Shown: positions 1 through 8,795, counted from the stretch's first letter. The stretch is 43,777 nucleotides of DNA from Nostoc sp. LEGE 12450 (GCF_015206895.1 NZ_JADEXU010000060.1:1-43777), one strand, 5' to 3'. Numbers and translations: made by a program. Notes: generated by a model not told the origin, from the letters alone.

Positions 1-46
1 AAGAAGGGGGGCAGGGGAGCAGGGAGCAGGGGGATAAAGAAAACAA

Positions 47-142
47 CCCAATTCCCAATTCCCAATTCCCAATTCCCAATTCCCAATTCTCAATTCCCCA
101 TGCCCCATACCTAATCCAAAATCCAAAATCCAAAATCCAAAA
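47..142. repeat. Two heptamer tandem arrays upstream of zwf
   Basis: About seven copies of CCCAATT (roughly 48-96) are followed by about four copies of ATCCAAA (roughly 114-142), ending six bases before the zwf start codon. These are short tandemly repeated repeats typical of Nostoc/Anabaena genomes. The zwf ribosome-binding region lies inside or right beside the array, and no clear Shine-Dalgarno sequence is visible. Confidence 0.85.
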
Positions 143-147
143 TTCCT

Positions 148-1677
148 ATGGTTAGTCTGCTAGAAAATCCCTTGCGCGTTGGTCTGCAACAACAAGGGAT
201 GCCTGAACCCCAGATTATAGTTATCTTTGGCGCTTCTGGTGATCTCACCTGGCGCAAACTAGTGCCAGCACTTTACAAATTGCGGCGAGAACGGCGCATT
301 CCACCAGAAACTACTATTGTTGGCGTAGCACGTCGAGAATGGAGCCATGAATACTTCCGCGAACAAATGCAGAAGGGCATGGAAGAGGCACATCCTGATG
401 TCGATTTAGGGGAACTCTGGCAAGACTTCTCTCAAGGTCTCTTCTACAGTCCTGGAGATATAGACAACCCTGAAAGCTACCAGAAACTAAAAACCTTACT
501 GAATGAATTAGACGAAAAACGGGGCACGCGAGGCAATCGCATGTTCTACTTATCCGTTGCTCCCTCATTCTTTCCCGAAGCAATTAAGCAGCTAGGAAGC
601 GGCGGGATGCTAGAAGATCCCTACAAACATCGTCTAGTAATTGAGAAACCCTTTGGTCGGGACTTGGCTTCTGCCCAAAGCCTTAACCAAGTGGTACAGA
701 AATATTGCAAAGAGCATCAAGTATATCGTATTGACCACTACTTGGGTAAAGAAACAGTCCAGAATTTGCTGGTGTTCCGCTTTGCCAATGCGATTTTTGA
801 ACCCTTGTGGAATCGTCAATTTGTTGACCACGTGCAAATTACCGTAGCAGAAACCGTGGGCGTAGAAGACCGGGCTGGCTACTATGAAAGCGCCGGCGCA
901 CTGCGGGATATGTTGCAAAATCACCTCATGCAACTTTACTGCTTAACGGCGATGGAAGCACCCAACGCAATGGATGCCGATAGCATCCGCACAGAAAAAG
1001 TGAAGGTACTCCAAGCTACTCGTTTAGCTGATGTTCACAATCTGTCGCGGTCAGCAGTACGTGGGCAATACAGTGCTGGCTGGATGAAAGGTCAAGCAGT
1101 GCCAGGATATCGCACAGAACCAGGCGTTGACCCCAACTCCACCACACCCACTTATGTAGCTATGAAGTTTTTGGTGGATAACTGGCGCTGGAAAGGTGTT
1201 CCTTTCTACTTGCGGACTGGAAAGCGGATGCCGAAAAAAGTGAGTGAGATTGCAATTCACTTCCGCGAAGTTCCATCTCGGATGTTTCAATCTGCCGCCC
1301 AACAGACAAACGCCAATATTTTGACGATGCGGATTCAGCCAAATGAAGGTATTTCCCTGCGTTTTGATGTCAAAATGCCGGGGGCAGAATTCCGCACCCG
1401 TTCCGTTGATATGGACTTTAGTTATGGTTCCTTTGGCATCCAAGCAACATCCGATGCCTACGATCGCTTATTCCTTGATTGTATGATGGGCGATCAAACA
1501 TTGTTCACACGTGCAGATGAAGTAGAAGCAGCTTGGCAGGTAGTAACACCAGCCCTTTCCGTTTGGGATGCACCCGCCGATCCGACTACTATTCCCCAAT
1601 ATGAAGCGGGCACTTGGGAGCCAGAACAAGCAGAACTCTTAATTAACCAGGATGGCCGTCGCTGGCGCAGACTCTAA
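148..1677 (+). CDS. zwf: Glucose-6-phosphate 1-dehydrogenase
   Basis: Catalyses the NADP-dependent oxidation of glucose 6-phosphate to 6-phosphogluconolactone, the entry to the oxidative pentose phosphate pathway, which supplies reductant in the dark and in heterocysts. The 509-residue product has full family length. The nucleotide-binding GASGDL motif is at residues 28-33 and the substrate/active-site motif RIDHYLGK at 194-201, with the catalytic His expected in this region. opcA follows 105 bases downstream on the same strand, the usual zwf-opcA order in this group; fbp and tal, often upstream, would lie outside the window. The start follows directly on a heptamer array. Confidence 0.97.
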   Translation: MVSLLENPLRVGLQQQGMPEPQIIVIFGASGDLTWRKLVPALYKLRRERRIPPETTIVGVARREWSHEYFREQMQKGMEEAHPDVDLGELWQDFSQGLFYSPGDIDNPESYQKLKTLLNELDEKRGTRGNRMFYLSVAPSFFPEAIKQLGSGGMLEDPYKHRLVIEKPFGRDLASAQSLNQVVQKYCKEHQVYRIDHYLGKETVQNLLVFRFANAIFEPLWNRQFVDHVQITVAETVGVEDRAGYYESAGALRDMLQNHLMQLYCLTAMEAPNAMDADSIRTEKVKVLQATRLADVHNLSRSAVRGQYSAGWMKGQAVPGYRTEPGVDPNSTTPTYVAMKFLVDNWRWKGVPFYLRTGKRMPKKVSEIAIHFREVPSRMFQSAAQQTNANILTMRIQPNEGISLRFDVKMPGAEFRTRSVDMDFSYGSFGIQATSDAYDRLFLDCMMGDQTLFTRADEVEAAWQVVTPALSVWDAPADPTTIPQYEAGTWEPEQAELLINQDGRRWRRL

Positions 1678-1679
1678 AT

Positions 1680-1773
1680 ATTAGTCATTAGTCATTGTCA
1701 TTAGTCACTAGTAAAAACAAATGACAAATGACAAATGACAAATGACCAATGACGAATGACAAATGACAAATCT
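1680..1773. repeat. Heptamer repeat element between zwf and opcA
   Basis: The left arm is built of TTAGTCA-type units and the right arm of AATGACA-type units, so the element can fold back on itself as an imperfect hairpin. It fills nearly the whole zwf-opcA gap. The right arm encodes an in-frame MTNDK extension upstream of the real opcA start, which is an annotation trap. Confidence 0.85.
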
Positions 1774-1782
1774 AAAACTACT

Positions 1783-3144
1783 ATGGCTCTCCAAACTTCT
1801 ACAATTTTTTCCCTCCAGGCACCGAAAGATATTTCGCTTAACGAAATAGATGCAGAACTGAATCAAATTTGGCAAAGCTATGGCATAACTGGCGAGGACG
1901 GTGGACTTCCCAGTGCTACTAGGGCAACAACGTTTACTTTAGTAGTCTATGAACCAGAAGAAACTCAGTATTTGTTGGCTGCTTTAGGATTTTACAACGG
2001 CCCAATTGATGGGATATTAGGGCCGCAAATGGCAGCAGCATTACGGGAAGTGCAAAATAAACATAAACTGCCAGAAACTGGAACAGCAACACCAGAAACT
2101 CTGACTGTATTACGAGAAGAATTCGCTAAAGGTCAGCGAAGTGGGACTGGAGGAGAACATGCTATTGCTGGATTAAATAGTGGTAGCCCCAGGATTGCCG
2201 ATGAAATCGCTCTCCGCAACCCCTGCCGCATCATTGCCCTATTTCCTATTACTGGCGAAGATGAAGGGGTTAAGGCTCAAGTTTCTGCCTATTGCCCGAT
2301 TCAAAAACAATCGTCAAGCACACTTATCTGCTGCGAATACATTACTCTGAGTGGAACTGCTGCTGCCTTAGAACGCATCGGTGGTATGATTCCAGCATTG
2401 TTGATTGGCGGTTTGCCGAAGTTTCTTTGGTGGAAGGCGACACCAGACCCTAACAACGGTCTATTCAAGCGCCTAGCAGCAATCTGCAATAATGTCATTG
2501 TCGATTCTTGCAACTTTAACGAGCCAGAAAGTGATTTACTCCGCCTAGAAGAGTTGGTAGAAGCTGGTGTACCTTTAGCTGATTTGAACTGGCGTCGCCT
2601 CGCATCATGGCAGGAATTGACAGCTGAAGCCTACGATTCGCCCAAGCGTCGTGCCGCCCTCAAAGAAATTGACCGCGTGACGATTGATTACGAAAAAGGC
2701 AATCCCGCCCAAGCTTTGCTGTTTTTGGGTTGGCTGGCAAGTCGATTGGAATGGCAACCAGTTTCTTATCAAAAGGAAAGTGGTGATTATGATATCACTC
2801 GCATCCATTTTATTTCTCAAGATCAGCGACAAGTAGAAGCCGAGTTAGCAGGAGTTCCCGTTGCGGATGTGGGCGATATTATTGGTGACTTGATTGCCTT
2901 GCGCCTCAGTTCTACAAATCCCCAGGCAGACTGTGGTACAGTTATATGCTCAGAAACTGGTGGTTGTATGCGGATGGAAACACATGGTGGTGCCCAATCT
3001 GCCGGTCTGTTTCAACAGGTAACTTCACTTTCAGAACAAAAAGCCGAAGCATTACTGAGTCAGCAGGTGCAACGCTGGGGTCGTGAGTCCCTTTTTGAAG
3101 AAAGTCTGGGAGTGACAGCGAATATTTTCAAATTGGCGAATTAA
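1783..3144 (+). CDS. opcA: Glucose-6-phosphate dehydrogenase assembly protein OpcA
   Basis: OpcA is the cyanobacterial/actinobacterial factor needed for assembly and redox-sensitive activation of G6PDH. I place the start at ATG 1783 (MALQTS), giving 453 residues. The open frame extends upstream to 1756, but those nine codons are translated heptamer repeat. Residues of roughly 50-105 look like a PG_binding_1 fold (pattern LGFYNGPIDGILGPQ, then ALREVQ and GTATPETL), followed by the long OpcA domain. The gene lies directly downstream of zwf, which strongly supports the name. A perfect 10-bp hairpin lies 20 bases after the stop. Confidence 0.93.
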   Translation: MALQTSTIFSLQAPKDISLNEIDAELNQIWQSYGITGEDGGLPSATRATTFTLVVYEPEETQYLLAALGFYNGPIDGILGPQMAAALREVQNKHKLPETGTATPETLTVLREEFAKGQRSGTGGEHAIAGLNSGSPRIADEIALRNPCRIIALFPITGEDEGVKAQVSAYCPIQKQSSSTLICCEYITLSGTAAALERIGGMIPALLIGGLPKFLWWKATPDPNNGLFKRLAAICNNVIVDSCNFNEPESDLLRLEELVEAGVPLADLNWRRLASWQELTAEAYDSPKRRAALKEIDRVTIDYEKGNPAQALLFLGWLASRLEWQPVSYQKESGDYDITRIHFISQDQRQVEAELAGVPVADVGDIIGDLIALRLSSTNPQADCGTVICSETGGCMRMETHGGAQSAGLFQQVTSLSEQKAEALLSQQVQRWGRESLFEESLGVTANIFKLAN

Positions 3145-3164
3145 CTTAGACCTAACCTCCTACT

Positions 3165-3187
3165 CTGCTTCCCGCGTCGGGAAGCAG
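3165..3187 (+). terminator. Hairpin after opcA
   Basis: A perfect 10-bp stem (CTGCTTCCCG / CGGGAAGCAG) with a 3-nt loop lies 20 bases past the opcA stop. No run of T follows, so it may be a transcript-stabilising 3' hairpin or a repeat copy rather than a strict rho-independent terminator. Confidence 0.5.
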
Positions 3188-3248
3188 GGCGGTTTCACAA
3201 AAGTAGTAAAAAACTAAAACTGGGTTTCAAAGCCTCTCTTTGTTTTGA

Positions 3249-3352
3249 GGCTACGGTGTACACACAAATTATCCGATTCCCAAAAATCCTCAAAAACCTC
3301 ACCCTGTCCAAATACTTGTCGGGTTTTAACGACTTGTATGTACACCGTAGCC
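3249..3352. repeat. MITE-like element with 14-bp perfect inverted ends
   Basis: The ends GGCTACGGTGTACA (3249-3262) and TGTACACCGTAGCC (3339-3352) are perfect reverse complements. The 104-bp interior has no gene. A partial copy of the same end occurs near 35095-35112, so this is a dispersed family in this genome. Confidence 0.7.
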
Positions 3353-3446
3353 GTTTTGGAGAGAGGAATGGAGGCGGGGTAAAAAGCAATACAGTTCAGA
3401 TAAACCCAAAACCCTGATCTAGAAACGTGATCTATCGCTCATGTAG

Positions 3447-3470
3447 AGACGCGATTTATCTATCGCGTCT
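3447..3470. repeat. Palindromic repeat of the GTAGAGACG family
   Basis: AGACGCGAT and ATCGCGTCT form a 9-bp perfect stem around a 6-nt loop. A further degenerate copy lies at about 3570-3596 (GAGACGCGG...CCGTCTCTAC). Other members are at 29421, 29921 (inside a gene) and 35159. Confidence 0.65.
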
Positions 3471-3500
3471 TGAAAGACCAATTATCTACACCAATAACCT

Positions 3501-3544
3501 TTAACCCAAGCGTATTGCCTTATATCTCAATACGCTTGGGTTAA
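3501..3544. repeat. Strong hairpin, 17-bp perfect stem
   Basis: TTAACCCAAGCGTATTG (3501-3517) pairs perfectly with 3528-3544 around a 10-nt loop. It lies far from either flanking gene and has no T-run after it, so it is more likely a mobile palindrome than a terminator. Confidence 0.7.
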
Positions 3545-3675
3545 GGCCACTTGTAAAAGATCGTGGGTTTTGAGACGCGGTAAATCGCCGTCTCTACAAG
3601 TGTTTTGGTTTTATCTGAACTCTATTGGGGTAAAAAGCCGGCTCACAATTTTTCTTTCTTCGTATAAAACCACCC

Positions 3676-3802
3676 TCAATACGGTTCGGATAAGCATTTT
3701 TCACTTTCCTTGTGGTCCGGGTAAAGGATAAGGGGTAAAGGGGAAAAGATGTATTCAAAACCTTTTCCCTTTCCCCTTCCCCCTTTAACCGAACCGTATT
3801 GA
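3676..3802. repeat. MITE-like element with 14-bp perfect inverted ends
   Basis: TCAATACGGTTCGG (3676-3689) and CCGAACCGTATTGA (3789-3802) are perfect reverse complements bounding 127 bp. The interior is a purine-rich to pyrimidine-rich fold (AAGGGGTAAAGGGG...CCCTTTCCCCTTCC). No transposase is present. From 3145 to 4113 I see only these repeat elements and the promoter region of the next gene. Confidence 0.7.
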
Positions 3803-4009
3803 AACCACTCTGCCTTTTTAAGGGGACAACCAAAGTCAAAGTCCCCCTTTTTAAAGTGAATTTATAGGGTTCTAAATCTTTTGATACCAATCAGAGGACT
3901 TTTAAAACATCCTCTAATTGGTAAGAGGCTGATTACACTATTATCTATTGATAGCAATGTTGGCAGGCTTTTCCTTAATTTGACTATCTAATTTGACTAT
4001 ATGACAAAA

Positions 4010-4053
4010 GTAATGGTTTTTACAAAAAATAGAAATTAAAGGGAACCTAATAC
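4010..4053 (+). promoter_or_regulatory. Possible NtcA-type promoter of the SLH gene
   Basis: GTA-N8-TAC (4010-4023) matches the NtcA consensus and is followed 24 bases later by TAATAC (4048-4053), a plausible -10 element. The SLH gene starts 60 bases further on. The spacing is slightly long and a GTA-N8-TAC match can occur by chance, so this is only a candidate. Confidence 0.35.
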
Positions 4054-4113
4054 TTTAGTAAGTGTCTCATTAATTAACAGTAATAAAAATAATTCTACTG
4101 GAGTTAAAAATTA

Positions 4114-5355
4114 ATGTTTACTTTTAATCGTTTGCAATCTGGAACAGCTGCACTCATGGCTTTGAGCGTCACAGTCGGCACTGTAGCTCCTTTTATTACA
4201 GCTTCGCCATCTTTAGCTCAAACTACTTTTTCTGATGTTTCATCTAATTATTGGGCGGCACAATTTATTCAACAATTGTCACAGCGTGGTGTAATTGCCG
4301 GATTTCCTGATGGTAGTTTCCGTCCTGAAGAAGCAGTGACACGCGCTCAATTTGCCGCTATGGTCAACAAAGCTTTCCAAAAATCACAGCAACGATCGCC
4401 AATTAACTTTGCTGACGTGCCCAGCAATTATTGGGCATCAAGTGCCATTCAGCAAGCTTATACCATTGGTTTCTTATCTGGATATCCCGGTAATCGTTTT
4501 GAGCCAAACCAAGCTATTCCTCGCCAACAGGTTTTAGTTTCCCTCGCTAACGGTCTTGAATATAGTCCCATCGGCAATACCGAAAGCACTCTGCAATACT
4601 TCAACGATGCTTCTAACATCGCTAGCTATGCCCGTAGCCCGATCGCAGCTGCAACTGAAAAGCAAATAGTTGTGAACTATCCTAATGTGAAGTTCCTAAA
4701 TCCAACTGCAACCGCTACTCGCGCCCAAGTAGCAGCTTTTATCTACCAAGCATTGGTTAGTTCTAACCAAGCCTCAGCAATTAACTCGCCTTATGTTGTG
4801 GCTGTCGGGTCTACTACCCCAACGCCTGTATCAGTCACAATTCCTCAAGGGACTGCTATCCCTGTGAAGTATGACAAGGCAGAAAAAATTCTGGTTACAA
4901 AGGATGAGACAGCGCCTTTGACATTAACAGTATCCCAAAACGTAGTAACACAAGACGGATCTGTAGTGATTCCTGCTGGTAGTCAAGTAATTGGTCAACT
5001 CAAGCCTGCTACAGGCGGTTCTCAATTCGTTGCCGAGAAACTGGTTTTGACCAGTGGACAGGAGTATCAGCTTAACGCTAGCTCTGAAGTGATCACCAAA
5101 ACTGAAACCGTCAAGAAGGGTACTAGTGTTGGTTCAATTATCAAAAATACTGTATTGGGTGCAGGTGCGGCAACTGCGGTATCTGCTGTAACTGGCGATC
5201 GCGCGATCGCCACAGAAGAAGTTTTGGGTGGCGCTGGTATCGGTGCATTGGTTGGTCTGTTCTTCGGTAAGAATAGCGTTGACTTAATCGCCATTGACCC
5301 AAATACCGATTTACAAATGACCATCAATCAAAACCTGTTGGTTTCACTCAGATAG
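4114..5355 (+). CDS. S-layer homology (SLH) domain envelope protein
   Basis: 413 residues. The N-terminal signal peptide (about residues 1-36) ends in SLAQ. Three SLH repeats follow: FSDVSSNYWAA (about 40-90), FADVPSNYWAS (about 98-150) and a weaker FNDASNIASYA (about 163-215). These domains anchor proteins to the peptidoglycan-linked polymer. The remaining half carries a beta-rich segment (PQGTAIPVKYD; IPAGSQVIGQL) and a glycine-rich hydrophobic stretch (about 350-390) that resembles a glycine zipper, ending in a short strand. It lacks the long OprB-type barrel, so it is not a typical cyanobacterial SLH porin. The function beyond envelope anchoring is unknown. Confidence 0.85.
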   Translation: MFTFNRLQSGTAALMALSVTVGTVAPFITASPSLAQTTFSDVSSNYWAAQFIQQLSQRGVIAGFPDGSFRPEEAVTRAQFAAMVNKAFQKSQQRSPINFADVPSNYWASSAIQQAYTIGFLSGYPGNRFEPNQAIPRQQVLVSLANGLEYSPIGNTESTLQYFNDASNIASYARSPIAAATEKQIVVNYPNVKFLNPTATATRAQVAAFIYQALVSSNQASAINSPYVVAVGSTTPTPVSVTIPQGTAIPVKYDKAEKILVTKDETAPLTLTVSQNVVTQDGSVVIPAGSQVIGQLKPATGGSQFVAEKLVLTSGQEYQLNASSEVITKTETVKKGTSVGSIIKNTVLGAGAATAVSAVTGDRAIATEEVLGGAGIGALVGLFFGKNSVDLIAIDPNTDLQMTINQNLLVSLR

Positions 5356-5478
5356 TCATTGGTCATTAGTCATAAGTCATTGGTATTTACAAAGGACAAA
5401 TGACCAACTCTCTACTTCAGTTATTAGCCATTAGTCTTTACAAATAACAAATGACAAAGGACAAATGACAAATGACTA
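5356..5478. repeat. Heptamer repeat element
   Basis: TTGGTCATTAGTCATAAGTCA units followed by AATGACA-type units, in two rounds, fill the gap between two convergent genes. The fold-back arrangement could act as a bidirectional transcript end, but this is inference. Confidence 0.8.
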
Positions 5479-6822
5479 ATTTTGAACTTCTGGCAACCAA
5501 ATAATAAACGTAGTCCCCGGTGCATTGGGTGAAGTTAGCTTAGAGTTGATTGCAGGGCTGAAAACCTCGATTTTGCCCTGCATTTGCTCTATTAATTGTT
5601 TAGCGATCGCTAACCCCAAACCTGTGCCAGGGATTTCTGTTTGCGCTTGTACACCCCGATAATGCCGTTCTCCCAGATGTTCTAAATCTTCGGGTGGAAT
5701 GCCAGGTCCGTTGTCACTGATCGCAATTCCCTGAAAATTAGCTTTTTCTTGCCCCGCCTGAATCAAAATTTTGCCACCAGTGGGAGTATATTTCAAAGCA
5801 TTATCGATGATATTAGTTAAAACTTCTCGTAATGCTTTGATATTGGCACGTACTAGGGGTGAATTCTCTTGAATTTCAGTTATTAGTTTTAGCTTTCGCT
5901 CTTGGGCGATCGCTTTGGCTGATATTAATAATGGTTCTAATATATCTGCTAACGAGCAGTCAACTGCTTTATCTCCCGTTCCCGGCAATAATAGCGGCGG
6001 TTTAGCGTCTTTTTGGATAGTTGCTTCCACAAACACTTCATGTTCGGGTAGATGTAGTGGTGCTAAATCTGTCTCTGTCAAGTCTATTACTTGATCGAAT
6101 TGTTGTAGCAATTCTTGGAGGCGATCGCTTTCTCGCACAATACTATTAGCCACATCCCGGTTGCTATCTCCTGGACGCAGCCGCTTCAATAGCAGTTTAC
6201 CAAAAGTCCGCAATGCCGTTAATGGGTTACGAAACTGATGCAACAGGTTATCTAGCAAATCTCGCTGTTTTTCTTGGAGAATTTGTTGCTCACGCAACTG
6301 CTCCTCAAACCATGCCCGGCGTTGATCTAAAATACAAGCGATCGCTAATGTTCGGGCTATCTGTTGAATCTGACTTTCCTCATGTCCATTCCATGCCCGG
6401 TCTTGCCTACCCGTCACTAGTAACCCCATCATCACACCCTCATAAACCAGAGGTAAAACAATTTGGTTGCCACTAAAGAGGTATTCCTCTTTTAAATGGG
6501 GTTGAGATGCCTCATATTCCTGTGACGAGGTTGGAGATTCCGATCCTGCTGCCAATAACCTTCTACGATCGTTGGGTAATATAAACACATTTCCAACTTG
6601 AAGCTGCTTGTGTACTGTCGCCTCAGCAGTCTCTTCCCCTGGCGGTAATAATGCTGCTTCTGGATAAATTACCACAGGAATCAGTTTGGCCTCACCAGAA
6701 GGAGTCTCTACCAATTCTTGTGTCAGGTACACAATACTTAAAGTTGCTCCCAGCCCTTGGGTTAGCAGCGCTATTTGCTCTCGACACAGAGCAATAAAAT
6801 CGGAACTGGCAGACATTAACAT
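5476..6822 (-). CDS. hik2: GAF-domain sensor histidine kinase, Hik2/CSK-like
   Basis: 448 residues. A GAF-like sensory region (about 8-170) is followed by a DHp helix with the phospho-acceptor His195 in HQFRNPLTALRTFGK, then a complete HATPase domain (NIIDNALKYTP; DNGPGIPPEDL; GTGLGLAI). The H-box sequence RNPLxALRTFGKLLL is characteristic of cyanobacterial Hik2 and its plastid relative CSK, which sense photosynthetic redox or ionic state and signal to Rre1/RppA. A Cys close to the N-terminus (Cys13) lies where family members carry a proposed sensing or Fe-S ligand cysteine; that role is family knowledge, not visible here. No response regulator is adjacent. ATG 6816 is an alternative start. 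The gene symbol is an inference from the H-box. Confidence 0.75.
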   Translation of the reverse strand: MLMSASSDFIALCREQIALLTQGLGATLSIVYLTQELVETPSGEAKLIPVVIYPEAALLPPGEETAEATVHKQLQVGNVFILPNDRRRLLAAGSESPTSSQEYEASQPHLKEEYLFSGNQIVLPLVYEGVMMGLLVTGRQDRAWNGHEESQIQQIARTLAIACILDQRRAWFEEQLREQQILQEKQRDLLDNLLHQFRNPLTALRTFGKLLLKRLRPGDSNRDVANSIVRESDRLQELLQQFDQVIDLTETDLAPLHLPEHEVFVEATIQKDAKPPLLLPGTGDKAVDCSLADILEPLLISAKAIAQERKLKLITEIQENSPLVRANIKALREVLTNIIDNALKYTPTGGKILIQAGQEKANFQGIAISDNGPGIPPEDLEHLGERHYRGVQAQTEIPGTGLGLAIAKQLIEQMQGKIEVFSPAINSKLTSPNAPGTTFIIWLPEVQN

Positions 6823-7108
6823 TTTTTAGCTCTTGCTCAAGATTACAGATTTTGAGGCATGATGATAAGAGAGGATACTTAATTTTTACCTCACCCATTC
6901 AATAAAGCTTAACTAAAATCTTCTTAGTGATGGTTTGTACCAAGGAATTATTTTCTTAGGTAATTTCGTTTTATCTATTTTCAAATATGTTAACTTTCTT
7001 GCATGAAAAGGTTAAAAACTATTGATATTTTGAACTAGAACTTATATAATGACGACGGATTTTGTAGCTAACACTACAATCTATAGCTTGAAAGAGGAGG
7101 ACAATAGG

Positions 7109-7426
7109 TTGGCAAGGAGACGCAAAAGGAAAAGTCGCCGTCGTCAAGAAGGACGGCGTATTTTGGAACACGTGCCTCAATATAGCATCGAAAGTGGCGA
7201 AGAAAAACCTGTGACAGCAGCGAGAAGATTCATTCAAGCTGAAGGGATTTTGCCACCTGCGTTGCTACTCGTAAAGCGAAATGAACACACAACAGATCGT
7301 TATTTCTGGGCAGAAAAGGGACTGTTTGGTGCTCAATACGTAGAGGAAAACCATTTCTTGTTTCCAAGCTTGAGGGTATTAGAACCTTCGCCTGGTCAAG
7401 AACCTCTTGCTTTAGCTAGCCGGTGA
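7109..7426 (+). CDS. DUF3155 family protein, TTG start
   Basis: A cyanobacterial conserved protein that I recognise as DUF3155; its function is unknown. I choose TTG 7109 as the start because a strong AGGAGG (7095-7100) lies 8 bases upstream and the protein then begins with the conserved very basic LARRRKRKSRRR segment (105 residues). The open frame runs up to ATG 7049, but the extra 20 residues include the Shine-Dalgarno and look non-conserved. The basic N-terminus suggests nucleic-acid or ribosome contact. The rest (HVPQYSIESGE, FIQAEGILPPALLLVKR, YFWAEKGLFGAQYV) looks like a compact globular domain. Confidence 0.7.
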   Translation: MARRRKRKSRRRQEGRRILEHVPQYSIESGEEKPVTAARRFIQAEGILPPALLLVKRNEHTTDRYFWAEKGLFGAQYVEENHFLFPSLRVLEPSPGQEPLALASR

Positions 7427-7864
7427 ACCATAGTTGGTCATCTTACACATTGAGTGTGGCTCCTGACTATTCATTAACTGGCAAAATAGCTAAGTTTATG
7501 CAAAATTTAATTTTTTTTTAGTTTGGAGCTGATTTGCTAGTAAGGCTAGTCCAGGTAGTTGGAAAATAAACTAGTCTCAAAGCACGCTAGATTGCATGGG
7601 TTGATACTAGTGTCATGATATAGAAGGGAGTGGGTATAGAGCCAAGCGCCTCCAAAAGCGCTAGTGAAGTTGCGCTCTTATACCGTGAATTGTTAACAAA
7701 GCTCTGTCAACGAATTTAAGTTAATTAATTTAAATTTCTCCCCACGACTTATATCGTGGGGAAAATGACAAAGCAGAAGTCTTGATTTCCTCCTTTTTAC
7801 TTTTCATTGCTTAAAGATTAGATCAGGTCAGAAGTCTGCATATCATAGTTAAAAAAAGCAACAA
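7427..7864. other. Gene-free stretch with a structured segment
   Basis: No coding region is seen. At 7633-7684 GGTATAGAGC pairs with GCTCTTATACC around an inner hairpin AGCGC...GCGCT. At 7741-7763 CCCCACGA / TCGTGGGG forms a clean 8-bp hairpin. This could be a small RNA plus terminator on the plus strand, or the second hairpin could end the minus-strand gene that stops at 7865. An A/T-rich run lies at 7501-7520. Confidence 0.4.
7741..7763. terminator. Hairpin downstream of the CCB1-like gene
   Basis: CCCCACGA and TCGTGGGG form a stem with a 6-7 nt loop, followed by AAAA on the plus strand and preceded by TTTCT, so T-rich sequence flanks it when read from either side. It lies about 100 bases past the minus-strand gene end. 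Confidence 0.4.
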
Positions 7865-8395
7865 TTATTCACCAGCCTTGAGCTGTAGAGTTCTCTGTAA
7901 CTCACTGAGTTCATCTCGATGGGCAACTACAGTGATCTTACTTGAGGAGGTTTGTTCGCTCTGAGTTGTTTCTACTTTGAGTGACACCTTCTCAAGTCTT
8001 CCAGATTTTTTCCAATAAAACAGGCCAGTTAAAGGCGACAGCAGTACCATAGCCAAAACAATGGGACTGAGGTTAGGAAAAAGCAGGTATACGACTAGTG
8101 AGAGACAAACAATCCCAGTCGCTGCCAGCAGAGTTAAAAATATAGCTAAAAACCAACTGGGGCGAACATTCCCTTCAAAAGTCACTTTGTTTTGTTCTCG
8201 GTCTACCTCTGCCACTTGGTAAGACCGGGAGCGAAAATACTCTTTTAATTGAGACATTAAAGCAGCTTCGTCTTGCTCAGATACCAGTTGCACTGTTTGT
8301 ATGCGGTCTTTAGTCGAGGCACGAATAAAGAAAAACAGCCCAACCGATAACAACAAGGTTAGCAGGAACGTAGATGGCAGAATAGCAGTATCCAT
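7865..8395 (-). CDS. CCB1-like cofactor assembly of complex C membrane protein
   Basis: 176 residues with an N-terminal membrane segment (about 7-24), a soluble stretch (ALMSQLKEYFRSRSYQVAEV), then two closely spaced membrane segments (about 82-125) and a hydrophilic tail. The architecture and sequence fit the CCB1-type family (formerly DUF3529), which in chloroplasts helps attach heme c(n) to cytochrome b6. It shares the minus strand with the PadR gene 52 bases upstream and is probably co-transcribed. The family call is from memory of the N-terminal pattern; the alternative is simply a conserved membrane protein. Confidence 0.55.
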   Translation of the reverse strand: MDTAILPSTFLLTLLLSVGLFFFIRASTKDRIQTVQLVSEQDEAALMSQLKEYFRSRSYQVAEVDREQNKVTFEGNVRPSWFLAIFLTLLAATGIVCLSLVVYLLFPNLSPIVLAMVLLSPLTGLFYWKKSGRLEKVSLKVETTQSEQTSSSKITVVAHRDELSELQRTLQLKAGE

Positions 8396-8447
8396 AACTG
8401 ATTGTTATTGTTTGACTGGAGGAGACTTATTCATTATCAATTATTCG

Positions 8448-8795
8448 TTACTTTGTCCTCCTATTAATGTAGTTAAGCCATTGCAAAGCTAAATCTTGCG
8501 CTTGAACTTGCCATTCTGGAGAAACTTGGTACATCCGCCTGGGTCGTCCTCGTCCTTCCAGTTTCTTCCAATATCCAGTGATTGCCTTTTGGTCTTCCAG
8601 AAATTTGATTGCACTATAAAGCACAGTATCCGAAAGCCTATAGGTTGGATATTCAGTTTCTAATTGCTCAATCAACTCGGTTCCGTAGGATTCACCTTGT
8701 AATAAAACAGACAGTATGTAACAAACTGCTACTTCCTGACAAAGGTAAGTTGGCGGAGGATTTTCAAAGAATTGATATATATCCTCAAGTTTCAT
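8448..8795 (-). CDS. PadR-family transcriptional regulator
   Basis: 115 residues with the PadR winged-helix pattern: helix YILSVLLQGESYGTELIEQL, recognition region RLSDTVLYSAIKFLEDQKAI, and the wing GRGRPRRMYQVSPEW. The C-terminal dimerisation helix is short. PadR proteins are usually ligand-responsive repressors. It lies upstream of the CCB1-like gene, and the two may form a unit. An NtcA-type promoter lies 29-70 bases upstream of the start. Confidence 0.85.
   Translation of the reverse strand: MKLEDIYQFFENPPPTYLCQEVAVCYILSVLLQGESYGTELIEQLETEYPTYRLSDTVLYSAIKFLEDQKAITGYWKKLEGRGRPRRMYQVSPEWQVQAQDLALQWLNYINRRTK

Noticed and set aside
3195..3389. Minus-strand open frame in the opcA-SLH gap
   Set aside because: It lies across the inverted-repeat element 3249-3352, and its codons come from the repeat; no family-like pattern.
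3594..3890. Minus-strand 98-codon open frame
   Set aside because: Covers the 3676-3802 MITE-like element, with translated purine/pyrimidine repeats rather than protein-like composition.
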